Part shown: in pieces, positions 24,833 to 31,383 of the stretch
How positions within the stretch are numbered: the stretch's first letter is position 1
Layout of the letters: every line of letters begins with the position of its first letter
Origin: Kiritimatiellia bacterium
Lineage (GTDB): Bacteria > Verrucomicrobiota > Kiritimatiellia > RFP12 > UBA1067
Assembly (NCBI GenBank): GCA_017514235.1
Contig: JAFWKK010000043.1
Span: forward strand, 1-37,443
Length of the DNA: 37,443 nucleotides
Direction: 5' to 3'
Made by a program: the position numbers and the translations under genes
Notes under the pieces: model-generated
What the model was told of the DNA's origin: nothing
Seen by the model: only the letters and a program-made list of their open reading frames with translations
The model's database searches: none

Positions 24833-25330
24833 TCAGGTTCCCCTGTCGCCCTCTTCCCTTCGTCGGCGGAAAAATTCCTGCAAAATTCCTTTAGACTCTT
24901 CCTCAAGGATGCCGGTTAAGATGCGCGGGTGATGGTTTATGCCGCTATGGCCGAATATGCCGAAAACGGTGCCGCCGCCGCGCTTCGGATCCGAAACACC
25001 CCACACGACCGTGGTCACGCGGGCAAGCACTATCGCCCCCGCGCACATCGGGCACGGCTCCTTGGTGACGTAGAGCCGCGTGCCGTTGAGCCGCCAGCCA
25101 CCCCGCGCCTGGAACGCCGCCGTGAGCGCCAGCATCTCCGCATGGGCGGTGGCGTCCGCCAGTCCCTCGGACTGGTTGTGCGCCCGCCCGAGGATGCGCA
25201 CCCCCGACGGCGGAGCGTCCTCGGACTCCGGCTCGTCGACGATCACGCAACCTGCCGGCACCTCGCCGTCCGCTGCGGCCTTCTCTGCCTCGCGCAACGC
25301 CATGCGCATGAAATGCTCGTCGAATGTCAT
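24833..25330 (-). CDS. tadA: tRNA adenosine(34) deaminase TadA
   Basis: 165 residues. It turns the wobble adenosine of tRNA-Arg(ACG) into inosine. Zinc and catalytic residues: His63 and Glu65 in HAEM, Cys93 and Cys96 in EPCPMCAGAI; DGEVPAGCVIV and GRAHNQ are family blocks, and the late DPKRGGGTVFGIF fits TadA (family: DPKxGA). The ATG at 25330 has GAGGTG 9 bases upstream, better than the upstream GTG (25342). Compared with typical TadA there is an insertion of about 8-10 residues (EPESEDAPPSG) in the first beta hairpin, and the nearby loop also differs, so a related deaminase cannot be fully excluded. The oxidoreductase gene ends 13 bases upstream. Confidence 0.88.
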   Translation of the reverse strand: MTFDEHFMRMALREAEKAAADGEVPAGCVIVDEPESEDAPPSGVRILGRAHNQSEGLADATAHAEMLALTAAFQARGGWRLNGTRLYVTKEPCPMCAGAIVLARVTTVVWGVSDPKRGGGTVFGIFGHSGINHHPRILTGILEEESKGILQEFFRRRREEGDRGT

Positions 25331-25343
25331 CGTTGGCGGCACC

Positions 25344-26447
25344 TCAGACGCGTACCCAGCGGCAGCCGGCCTTCGACGACTTAAGTGCCGCCTCGACGAA
25401 TCGCATGGAACGGACGCCCGCGATTGCGCCCGGGAAATCGCGCGACCTGCCCGAAATCACCGCCGCCACGAACTCGTCGTAGATGTTGGCGAGCGCCTCC
25501 ACGAACCCCTCGTGGTGCCCGGCCGGGAAGCGAGACGCGGCGACAGACCTCGGGGAGACTTCGCCGACGTAGGGCGCCTTGCGCTTGTAGACCATTTCCG
25601 GTCGCATCGGATACTTCACGCTCAGGTAGTTCGGGGCTTCCTGATCCCAGCTGAGCGACGCCTTGTCTCCGTAAACCTTGAGGCGGACGCCGTTCTCCTC
25701 GCCAGTGGCTATCTTGGACGCAACGAGCGACGCCTTCGCTCCCTCCGAAAGCCGCATGAGGATCGACGCGTCGTCGTCAAGCCCGGCGGAGTTGGAGAAC
25801 GACGAAAGGTCGGCCAGAAGCGACTTGACCTCCAGCCCGGTCACGTATTCGATCATCGTAAAGGCGTGCACGCCGATGTCGGCAACGACGCAGCTCGGGC
25901 CCGCGATCTTCGGGTCGGTCTTCCACGTTGTGCGGCGGTCGGGTTTGCGGAAGCTCCCCTGCACATATTCCATCACAACCTTGTCGATGTGGCCGAGCTC
26001 ACCGCGCCGCACGAGGTCGCGCGCGAGCTTGACCATCGGGTAACCGGTGTAGGTAAAGGGAATGCCAAGCACGCAGCCGCTCCTCGCCGCAAGGCGCCCG
26101 AGCTCGTTCGCCTCCCGTAGCGTCAGCGAGAGCGGCTTCTCGCAAAAGACGTTGATGCCCGCCTTTAGCGCGGCCTTCGCTATCGCGTAGTGGGTCTCGT
26201 TCGTCGTCGCCACCACCAGGAAGTCGATGCGTCCGCGCTCCGCCGCGATCAGAGACTCCCAGTCTGCATATGCGCGGCCCGGGTCGATGCGAAACTTGGC
26301 CGCAGATGCGGCGTTGGTGCGCCCGTTGCGCGAAAAGCACCCGGCAACCAAGTCGGCCAAATTGTCCATCCTTACAGCCATGCGGTGGATTGGCCCTATG
26401 AACGACCCCATCGCACCGCCTACCATCGCATACTTAAGCCGTCTCAT
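25344..26447 (-). CDS. Gfo/Idh/MocA-family NAD(P)-dependent oxidoreductase
   Basis: 367 residues. N-terminal Rossmann fold (YAMVGGAMGSFIGPIHRMA) for NAD(P), the family motif VFCEKPLS with its catalytic-site lysine near residue 106, and a C-terminal domain with VVADIGVHAFTMIEYVTG holding the conserved D-x-G-x-H. Such enzymes oxidise or reduce sugars, inositols and related polyols in the cytoplasm; the substrate cannot be predicted. The glycine loop GGAMGSFIGP is slightly unusual (GxGxxG is broken up), a pattern also seen in myo-inositol-like members. A ribosome site AAGGA lies upstream of the ATG. It is preceded by heptad repeats after gmk and followed closely by tadA. Confidence 0.9.
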   Translation of the reverse strand: MRRLKYAMVGGAMGSFIGPIHRMAVRMDNLADLVAGCFSRNGRTNAASAAKFRIDPGRAYADWESLIAAERGRIDFLVVATTNETHYAIAKAALKAGINVFCEKPLSLTLREANELGRLAARSGCVLGIPFTYTGYPMVKLARDLVRRGELGHIDKVVMEYVQGSFRKPDRRTTWKTDPKIAGPSCVVADIGVHAFTMIEYVTGLEVKSLLADLSSFSNSAGLDDDASILMRLSEGAKASLVASKIATGEENGVRLKVYGDKASLSWDQEAPNYLSVKYPMRPEMVYKRKAPYVGEVSPRSVAASRFPAGHHEGFVEALANIYDEFVAAVISGRSRDFPGAIAGVRSMRFVEAALKSSKAGCRWVRV

Positions 26448-26482
26448 CTTCCGTATTTTCCTTCAGATTGTTCGCGTCTCTC

Positions 26483-26517
26483 CCACTAGCTACTAACCAC
26501 TAGACACTAAACGCTAC
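26483..26517 (-). repeat. Degenerate tandem heptamer repeat (NTAGTGN)
   Basis: On the minus strand five consecutive 7-base units read GTAGCGT, TTAGTGT, CTAGTGG, TTAGTAG, CTAGTGG. The gmk stop codon TAG (26514-26516) is in the first unit, so the array starts exactly at the end of gmk and fills about half of the gap to the oxidoreductase gene. Each unit contains TAG, giving stops in all frames. Confidence 0.6.
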
Positions 26518-27113
26518 ATCCTTCCGCTCAGCGCGTCGATGAGGTCGCACAACCGCTTGAAGCATATCCCTAGGTCGTCGTTCACGACCCTGAACATGTA
26601 CTCGCCGGCGCGCGCCATCTCGCCTTCGGCGTTGACCAGCCGCCGTTCGATGACCTCCGGCGCGTCTGTGCCGCGCCCCTCGAGACGCTTCCGCAGCGCC
26701 TCCAGCGACGGGGGGTTCACGAACACGTCGACGTAGCCGACCTTTAGCGGATCGCCGTCGGGAAGCCCCCGCACGTAGTCGCGCACCTTAGCCGCGCCCT
26801 GCACGTCGATGTCTAGGATCATCGAGTTGCCCTCGGCCAGAACCTCCTCTATCGGCGCCTTTAGCGTGCCGTAGTAGTTGTCGTGAACCTTCGCATACTC
26901 TATGAACGCGCCTTCCCCGACAAGCTCCTCGAAGCGCTCCTTTGCCATGAAGTGATAGTCAATGCCGTCCTCCTCCTCGCCGCGTGGAGCGCGCGTCGTG
27001 CAGGAAATCGAGTATACAATGTCGTGGTACTCCTGCAGCAGCATGTCGATAAGCGTCGACTTGCCGCAGCCGGACGGCGCGGACATAACTAAGAACAGCG
27101 GTTTCGTCTTCAT
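26514..27113 (-). CDS. gmk: Guanylate kinase
   Basis: 199 residues, the usual length. It phosphorylates GMP to GDP with ATP in the cytoplasm. P-loop SAPSGCGKST near residues 11-20, the GMP-binding block SISCTTRAPRGEEEDGIDYHF, FEELVGEGAFIEYAKVHDNYYGT, and ILDIDVQGAAKVR are all present; the lid region EALRKRLEGRGTDAPEVIERRL is also normal. The ATG at 27113 was chosen because KTKPLFLVMSAPSG is the natural N-terminus; the codons upstream overlap a promoter box (27122-27130) that leaves almost no leader. Just after its stop come heptamer repeats. Confidence 0.97.
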   Translation of the reverse strand: MKTKPLFLVMSAPSGCGKSTLIDMLLQEYHDIVYSISCTTRAPRGEEEDGIDYHFMAKERFEELVGEGAFIEYAKVHDNYYGTLKAPIEEVLAEGNSMILDIDVQGAAKVRDYVRGLPDGDPLKVGYVDVFVNPPSLEALRKRLEGRGTDAPEVIERRLVNAEGEMARAGEYMFRVVNDDLGICFKRLCDLIDALSGRM

Positions 27114-27121
27114 TTCGGCGT

Positions 27122-27130
27122 ATTCTACCA
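27122..27130 (-). promoter_or_regulatory. Extended -10 box TGGTAGAAT for gmk
   Basis: TGG-TAGAAT, one base from the recurring TGGTATAAT, in the 27-base gap between the response regulator and gmk. Its predicted RNA start is within about 2 bases of the gmk ATG (27113), a near-leaderless arrangement. No ribosome site is seen before that ATG. Confidence 0.5.
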
Positions 27131-27140
27131 AACGTACATG

Positions 27141-27758
27141 TCAGGCCGGCGGTATTAGCCCGCGCCTGACCGCCAGCTGAACAGCTTCCGCGCGGTTGGC
27201 GGCGCCGAGCTTGAAGAACGCCCGCTTCATGAACATCTTCACGCTGTTCTCGCTCAAGTTCATCGCGGCGGCGATCTCGCGGTTCCCCGCACCCTTCGAA
27301 GCAAGTACGAGCGCCTCCGCCTCACGGGCGGACAGACCCTTGGCGCTCTTGCGCGTCTCGTAGATGCGCCGGACCTCGTCCGTCATGAACACATCGCCGG
27401 CCATCGCCGAACGAATCGCCGCACCGATCACCTCGACCGGACTCTCCTTCATCACGTAGCCGAGCGCGCCCTCCTCAATCGCACGGAAGACGTCCTCCTC
27501 CACGTCAGAGGTCGTGAGCATCACGACGCGCGCCTGGGAATCCGCCGCGATGATCTCGCGCAACACGTCGATGCCGCCCTTGTCCGGCATGCGCACGTCA
27601 AGGAGCGTGACGTCAGGGTGCACCCCTGCGACAAACTCCGCCGCGCCGACCCCGCCGCCGAACTCGCCGGCGAACTCAAGCTCCGGGTCAGCCTCAATCA
27701 GGTACTTGAGACCCGTGCGGACGATTACGTGGTCGTCGATTATGGCGACGCGGATCAT
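27141..27758 (-). CDS. Orphan response regulator, NarL/FixJ family
   Basis: 205 residues: receiver domain (1-120) with acidic pocket Asp8/Asp9, phosphoacceptor Asp54 (LLDVRMP), Thr in MLTTSD and Lys in VMKES; then a LuxR-type helix-turn-helix (about 140-200, [44 protein letters not shown]). It should bind DNA as a dimer when phosphorylated. No histidine kinase is in the window, so its partner is unknown. The ATG overlaps the TGA of the upstream rubredoxin-like gene by 4 bases, so the two are made together from the promoter at 27951-27980. Its targets are unknown; the inverted repeat around that promoter is a candidate for autoregulation. Confidence 0.93.
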   Translation of the reverse strand: MIRVAIIDDHVIVRTGLKYLIEADPELEFAGEFGGGVGAAEFVAGVHPDVTLLDVRMPDKGGIDVLREIIAADSQARVVMLTTSDVEEDVFRAIEEGALGYVMKESPVEVIGAAIRSAMAGDVFMTDEVRRIYETRKSAKGLSAREAEALVLASKGAGNREIAAAMNLSENSVKMFMKRAFFKLGAANRAEAVQLAVRRGLIPPA

Positions 27759-27892
27759 GCCTCCTGGAACTGGTCCTTGCCAACTCCGCAGACCGGGCAG
27801 GTCCAGTCGTCTGGCAGGCTCTCGAACGCGACATTGTCATGTTCCGCTGGATCGTAAACCCACCCGCGGACGGTGCAGACGTACTCCTTCAT
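27755..27892 (-). CDS. Rubredoxin-like protein lacking one iron-ligand cysteine
   Basis: 45 residues. It starts [19 protein letters not shown] and ends [18 protein letters not shown]; between them the loop is about seven residues shorter than usual, a form known from some Desulfovibrio rubredoxins of 45 residues. Rubredoxin binds one iron with four cysteines (two CxxC knuckles). The second knuckle CPVC (32, 35) is intact, but the first reads CTVR: Arg9 (CGC) replaces Cys9 (TGC), a one-base change. The next residues GWVYDP keep the fold. A strong AAGGAG site 5-8 bases before the ATG and 4-base overlap with the response regulator say it is translated. Either an iron-poor, altered-function protein, a sequencing error, or early decay. 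Confidence 0.85.
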   Translation of the reverse strand: MKEYVCTVRGWVYDPAEHDNVAFESLPDDWTCPVCGVGKDQFQEA

Positions 27893-27904
27893 TTTGCTCC
27901 TTCC

Positions 27905-27941
27905 GGCCCGCTCGGGCCTCGCCGCGCCACTACGGCGCGGC
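27905..27941 (-). promoter_or_regulatory. Two hairpins in the leader of the rubredoxin mRNA
   Basis: Perfect palindromic stems: 27905-27918 (GGCCCG-CT-CGGGCC, 6 bp) and 27921-27941 (GCCGCGCC, 5-base loop, GGCGCGGC, 8 bp). Both lie between the -10 box and the ribosome site, the first touching the GGAAGGAG that precedes the ATG, so folding could control translation. No known riboswitch class is recognised. A protein-binding DNA role is equally possible. Confidence 0.5.
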
Positions 27942-27950
27942 TTTGGGAGA

Positions 27951-27980
27951 ATTATACCAAATCGCCGCGCCCCGCTTCAA
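27951..27980 (-). promoter_or_regulatory. Promoter of rubredoxin-response regulator pair (TTGAAG-18-TATAAT)
   Basis: The extended -10 box is TGG-TATAAT (27951-27959) and the -35 box TTGAAG (27975-27980) is 18 bases upstream. The -35 lies exactly in the 10-base loop of the inverted repeat 27959-27992. This is the most complete of the TGGTATAAT promoters in the window. Confidence 0.7.
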
Positions 27981-27992
27981 GCGCGGCGATTT
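27959..27992. promoter_or_regulatory. Perfect 12-bp inverted repeat flanking a -35 box, probable operator
   Basis: Arms AAATCGCCGCGC (27959-27970) and GCGCGGCGATTT (27981-27992) are exact reverse complements, separated by 10 bases that contain the TTGAAG -35 box. One arm covers the spacer next to the -10 box. A dimer bound here would block RNA polymerase. Candidates for the binder are the TetR-type protein encoded 170 bases away or the response regulator itself; neither is shown by sequence. An RNA stem or convergent terminator is less likely since no T-tract follows. Confidence 0.6.
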
Positions 27993-28001
27993 AGAAAACA
28001 C

Positions 28002-28009
28002 GGGGGGGG
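28002..28009. repeat. Run of eight G just upstream of the operator
   Basis: Eight consecutive G on the plus strand, 9 bases beyond the inverted repeat and about 21 bases beyond the rubredoxin -35 box. Such tracts can change length by slippage. The rest of the gap (28010-28163) shows no gene or clear signal. Confidence 0.7.
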
Positions 28010-28163
28010 CGACTATCCTCTGCTTCGCCAACGATTGAAACCAGCCCGCAGTTAAGAGATTGCGCCACTTGCGGAAGGGGCGTCCAATCACCAAACAAGA
28101 TTTTTCCGCATTAAATTCTCATTTTGGGAAAGCGCATGCCACACATGTGACTACGGTGCGGCT

Positions 28164-28784
28164 TTATGCAGATATCGCGGCGACGGCGGCGCGGAAGCGA
28201 CGCTTGGCGGCGGTCGAGTCTTTCTCCAGCTCAAGAACTATGTTGAAGGCCTGAGACTCCATCAGCTCGAAGAACAGCTCGGCGCAAACCGGCGGGTCGA
28301 CCGTCCGGCGGAGACTGCCGTCCGCCACGCCCTCCGCCAACAGCCTGTTGAACGCACGCACTAGCCCGCCGGTGAAGCCCGCGACGCGCTCGGACATGTC
28401 TTCGCCTGCCTTCACCATCGCGAAGGCGAAGTTGAAGATGGCCAGCAGGAAGTCGCGCTGCGCGAACAGGCAGTCAACGACTATGTCACAGACCTCCAGC
28501 AAGCGGTCGGGCGCGGGCGTTGGTTTGGCGAGCGCAATGTTAATGCTGCCACGCAGCTCGGAGAGGGCGCCGCCGATGGCCTCGTCGAATATGTCGCGCT
28601 TGGTGCGGTAGTAGCGGTAGAGGGCGGTGCGCGGCACGCCGGTCGCCTTCGAGATGTCCTGTAACGACACCTTGTCGAAACCGAGGCGCGCGAAGAGCTT
28701 CAAGGCGCGAGACGCCACGAGGCGCCGCCGCCGTTCAGCCGCAGGCGACACCGCCGCGCCGTCTTCTGCACCGGTACGCCTCAT
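28164..28784 (-). CDS. TetR/AcrR-family transcriptional regulator
   Basis: 206 residues. The N-terminal helix-turn-helix (about 25-70) is classical: RRLVASRALKLFARLGFDKVSLQDISKATGVPRTALYRYYRTKRDIFDEAI. The C-terminal part is helical with PDRLLEVCDIVVDCLF and FNFAFAMVKAGE, a ligand pocket of unknown specificity. The ATG overlaps the TGA of fabZ by 4 bases (ATGA), so it is translated together with fabH and fabZ. A FabR- or FadR-like role sensing acyl chains is an inference from this position; the family is too varied to name the ligand. A basic or acidic N-terminal tail (RRTGAEDGAAVSPAAERRRR) precedes the DNA-binding part. Confidence 0.92.
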   Translation of the reverse strand: MRRTGAEDGAAVSPAAERRRRLVASRALKLFARLGFDKVSLQDISKATGVPRTALYRYYRTKRDIFDEAIGGALSELRGSINIALAKPTPAPDRLLEVCDIVVDCLFAQRDFLLAIFNFAFAMVKAGEDMSERVAGFTGGLVRAFNRLLAEGVADGSLRRTVDPPVCAELFFELMESQAFNIVLELEKDSTAAKRRFRAAVAAISA

Positions 28785-29203
28785 TCCTCGACGAAACACT
28801 TGAGCACGGCCTTGACGACCCTGTCGCCGCCGACGAAACCTTCAGCGTCAAACGAATGGAACCGTCCGCGGCTCCGTATCACCGACGCTCGCGTAACCAG
28901 CGTGTCGCCGGGCCTCACCGGACGCAGGAAGCGCACGTCTGAGACAGCCGCAAGCAAGAAGATAGGCACGCGATCGCCAAAGGACCCGTTCGCAATGACA
29001 GATGCGGCGCAGACCTGAGCCATGGATTCGACAAGTATCACGCCAGGCACGATGGGATTGCCGGGAAAGTGTCCGCGAAAGAACGAATTGCGCTCCAGCG
29101 TGAAAGTGTATTCGCCTACGGCCGAGGCCGCGTCGCTCGAAACCAGCCTGTCGACGAACAGGAACGGTTCGCGGTGCGGCAGAAGCTCCTTTATGTCCTT
29201 CAT
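28781..29203 (-). CDS. fabZ: 3-hydroxyacyl-ACP dehydratase FabZ
   Basis: 140 residues of the hot-dog fold. It removes water from 3-hydroxyacyl-ACP in fatty-acid elongation. The opening DIKELLPHREPFLFVDRL and the active-site block FFRGHFPGNPIVPGVILVESMAQ are diagnostic; His45 and Glu59 are the catalytic pair. The late block VRFLRPVRPGDTLVTRASVI also fits. A GGAGAAAA site precedes the ATG. fabH ends 15 bases upstream and the TetR gene starts inside the fabZ stop codon. It could also serve lipid A precursor synthesis by making room for 3-hydroxyacyl chains; FabZ and FabA-type enzymes both resemble this, but the block favours FabZ. Confidence 0.93.
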   Translation of the reverse strand: MKDIKELLPHREPFLFVDRLVSSDAASAVGEYTFTLERNSFFRGHFPGNPIVPGVILVESMAQVCAASVIANGSFGDRVPIFLLAAVSDVRFLRPVRPGDTLVTRASVIRSRGRFHSFDAEGFVGGDRVVKAVLKCFVEE

Positions 29204-29218
29204 TGTCAGTTTTCTCCG

Positions 29219-30202
29219 TCAGAGGTAAGGCCAGCGCGTAAGTATGCCGCCGTAGGTGAGTCCGGCGCCGAAACCGACGAAGCAGACGCTCATTCCATCG
29301 CGGAGCAGCCCGGTGCGCACCGCCTCGTCAACCGCGATTGGAATGGACGCCGCCGAGGTGTTGGCGACGCTGTCGATGTTAGTGAAGACCCTGTCGCGCG
29401 ATATGCCCAGGCGCTTCGCGGCGGAGTCGATTATCCTGATGTTGGCCTGGTGCGGCACGAAAAGGTCGATGTCGGAAGTTGCGATGCCGGCTTCGCCGCA
29501 CAGCCGTTCGACGACGTTCGGCAAGGCCTTGACGGCGAACTGGAACACCGGCTTGCCCGACATCTGCAGCGTCGGAGCCGGGCGAGGCCCCTCTGCGACA
29601 GGCGCGTGCGTGCCGCCCTCACGCAGCAGGTGCGCGTAACCGGTGCCGTCCGTCCTGAGATACGAATGGCAGACTTTACCGACATCGTCGTCGCAGCACC
29701 CGACAACCGCCGCGCCGGCACCGTCGCCGAAAAGTATGCACGACGCCCTGTCGTTCCAGTCTACGATGCGCGAGAGGGTCTCGGCGCCGATGACCAGCGC
29801 CTTTGTCGCGCCGGCATGAAGCGTGAGGTATCCGCGAGCCATCTCAAGCGCGTAGACAAACCCGGAGCAGGCAGCGGCCATGTCAAATGCGAACGCATTT
29901 GCGCAGCCGAGCTCTTTTTGGACTATGCTGGCAGTGGAAGGAAGAAGATAGTCGGGAGAGCAGGTGGCGACCGCAAGCATGTCGATCTCAGACGCGTCAA
30001 CGCCAGACGCCGCCAGGGCCGCCTGGCCGGCGCGGACCGCGGACGTGACCGTGCTCTCGTCCGGCCCTGCCAGATGCCGGGAATGAATGCCCGAATGGGC
30101 GAATATCCATTCGTCCGACGTGTCCAGCGTCTTAGCCAGATCTGCATTCGTCACTGTCTTGGGAGGCAGATAACTGCCTGTTCCCAGAATCTTCAACGAC
30201 AT
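29219..30202 (-). CDS. fabH: 3-oxoacyl-ACP synthase III FabH
   Basis: 327 residues. FabH starts fatty-acid synthesis by joining acetyl-CoA (or another short acyl-CoA) to malonyl-ACP. The catalytic triad is complete: Cys112 (AAACSGF), His251 (VPHQANIRII) and Asn281 (ANTSAAS), the same spacing as E. coli FabH. ILGTGSYLPPKTVTNADL at the start and GFGAGLTYGGILTRW at the end are typical. A strong ribosome site GGAGGAAT precedes the ATG. A promoter with TTGACG-17-TAAAAT (30233-30261) serves the operon fabH-fabZ-tetR. Specificity for branched or straight primers cannot be told. Confidence 0.96.
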   Translation of the reverse strand: MSLKILGTGSYLPPKTVTNADLAKTLDTSDEWIFAHSGIHSRHLAGPDESTVTSAVRAGQAALAASGVDASEIDMLAVATCSPDYLLPSTASIVQKELGCANAFAFDMAAACSGFVYALEMARGYLTLHAGATKALVIGAETLSRIVDWNDRASCILFGDGAGAAVVGCCDDDVGKVCHSYLRTDGTGYAHLLREGGTHAPVAEGPRPAPTLQMSGKPVFQFAVKALPNVVERLCGEAGIATSDIDLFVPHQANIRIIDSAAKRLGISRDRVFTNIDSVANTSAASIPIAVDEAVRTGLLRDGMSVCFVGFGAGLTYGGILTRWPYL

Positions 30203-30232
30203 TGGCCAATTCCTCCAAGATTACATTGCGAC

Positions 30233-30261
30233 ATTTTATGATATTCTGTCGCTTTCGTCAA
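30233..30261 (-). promoter_or_regulatory. Sigma70 promoter of fabH-fabZ-tetR (TTGACG-17-TAAAAT)
   Basis: -35 TTGACG at 30256-30261 and -10 TAAAAT at 30233-30238 with a 17-base spacer, leader about 25 bases with a good ribosome site. It faces away from the plus-strand promoter at 30311, and about 50 bases separate the two, so one bound protein could affect both. Confidence 0.72.
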
Positions 30262-30310
30262 GTCGTGCCGTCTCGAATCGCCAGGAAGGCGAAAATCCGA
30301 GCGCAGAATA

Positions 30311-30319
30311 TGGTATAAT
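30311..30319 (+). promoter_or_regulatory. Extended -10 promoter TGGTATAAT for the ABM-SNF2 gene run
   Basis: Exact TGG-TATAAT about 24 bases before the ATG at 30343, with GGGGGAG as ribosome site. No -35 box is seen. It is the only clear promoter for the five plus-strand genes that follow. Confidence 0.7.
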
Positions 30320-30342
30320 CCACGTTCTCAAGGGGGAGACAT

Positions 30343-30804
30343 ATGCACAAGAGACTTATCATGCAGATAATGCGTACCATCGTGACGGTCATCGTCGTCA
30401 GCACCATGGCGGTTATGATCTTCTCGCTCCGCAGCGAACTTAACGAGGCGAAGGCGCGGCTCAGGGCCGCGAACGATCAGGACGGCGGAGTGTACGTGCT
30501 GTGCCGTTTCGACCTGAAGCCTGACGCCGACATCGCCGACTACGCAACGAAGACGCTCGCCGTCGTACCGACGGTACGCGCCGAGGACGGCTGCCGCATG
30601 TACACGCTGCTGAAGGACTCGACTACCGACTGGGACAAGCCGATGCGCTTCGGCGAGCGCACGATGCTGATGCTCGAGAAGTGGGATTCCGTAGATGCGC
30701 TCAAGGCGCACCTCGACACGCCACACATGAAGGCTTTCGGCCCGACGGTGAGGCCGATGCGAACCTCATCCACCTTCCACGTCCTTGAAGCTGTCCGCCG
30801 CTGA
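30343..30804 (+). CDS. Membrane-anchored ABM (antibiotic biosynthesis monooxygenase-like) domain protein
   Basis: 153 residues. One N-terminal membrane helix (about 11-28, TIVTVIVVSTMAVMIFSL) is followed by a short linker (RSELNEAKARLRAAN, helical) and a ferredoxin-like domain of about 95 residues: GVYVLCRFDLKPDADIADYA, EDGCRMYTLLKDS, MLMLEKWDSVDALKAHLDTPHMKAF. These blocks match the ABM/YgiN family, which includes quinol monooxygenases and heme-degrading enzymes but also proteins with no known activity. The anchor is uncommon; ABM domains are generally soluble. The domain should face the periplasm, by the positive-inside rule (His-Lys-Arg before the helix). First gene of the plus-strand run, 9 bases before the next. 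Confidence 0.8.
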   Translation: MHKRLIMQIMRTIVTVIVVSTMAVMIFSLRSELNEAKARLRAANDQDGGVYVLCRFDLKPDADIADYATKTLAVVPTVRAEDGCRMYTLLKDSTTDWDKPMRFGERTMLMLEKWDSVDALKAHLDTPHMKAFGPTVRPMRTSSTFHVLEAVRR

Positions 30805-30813
30805 GGCCTAGCC

Positions 30814-31383
30814 ATGTCACAGGAATGGAACATTCGCTCGCGCGGCCACTTCTGCTCGCTCTGCCAGAAGCCGTTGGTGGACAAGTCACCGGTGGTGAGC
30901 GCGCTGCGCGAGGTCGCCGACGGATACGAACGGTTCGACTGCCACCCCGAGTGCTGGAAGGCCGCGACACGAGACTGGGAGCCATTCTCGATCTGGGACG
31001 GCATCTACTTCGCGCCCGTCAAGGAGGCAAAAAAGGAACCGCTTAAGAAGGAAGACGCCGGAGAGCTCCTACGGCAGCTCGTCACGCTCGACGACCCGGC
31101 CATGAAGAACGTAATCTACGTCCTGGCCGTCATGCTGGAGCGCTCGAAGATTCTCGTCGAACGCGATGCGAAGACTCTCGACGACGGCACCATCCGCCGC
31201 GTCTACGAGGACCGCCGCCAGGGCGACACATTCGTCATACTCGACCCGCGCATCAGGCTCGACAACCTCGCGGAAGTGCAACAGCAGGTCGTGGCGCTTC
31301 TCTCTGGCACAAAGACTCTCGGAGAGGTGGCCGTGGAGGAAGAGCATGGCGAAAGGCAGGAAGCTCAGCCCGAGACAGCGTGA
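30814..31383 (+). CDS. Uncharacterised protein with N-terminal zinc-binding cysteines
   Basis: 189 residues, unknown function. A likely zinc site (about 14-47) consists of FCSLCQKPL (Cys14, Cys17), then DCHPECWK (Cys43, His44, Cys47), a RING/zinc-ribbon-like arrangement. The rest is mixed helix: ELLRQLVTLDDPAMKNVIYVLAVMLERSKILVER (about 84-117) and DTFVILDPRIRLDNLAEVQQQVVALL. I recall comparable short proteins of this pattern in PVC-group bacteria but cannot name the family. The final 38 bases overlap the start of the SNF2 gene, so the two are probably translated together. It may bind nucleic acid or a partner protein; this is not shown. Confidence 0.75.
   Translation: MSQEWNIRSRGHFCSLCQKPLVDKSPVVSALREVADGYERFDCHPECWKAATRDWEPFSIWDGIYFAPVKEAKKEPLKKEDAGELLRQLVTLDDPAMKNVIYVLAVMLERSKILVERDAKTLDDGTIRRVYEDRRQGDTFVILDPRIRLDNLAEVQQQVVALLSGTKTLGEVAVEEEHGERQEAQPETA

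Noticed and set aside
28060-28254. Plus-strand 64-residue open reading frame across the TetR end
   Set aside because: It runs antisense into the TetR gene, has no ribosome site and no family features.
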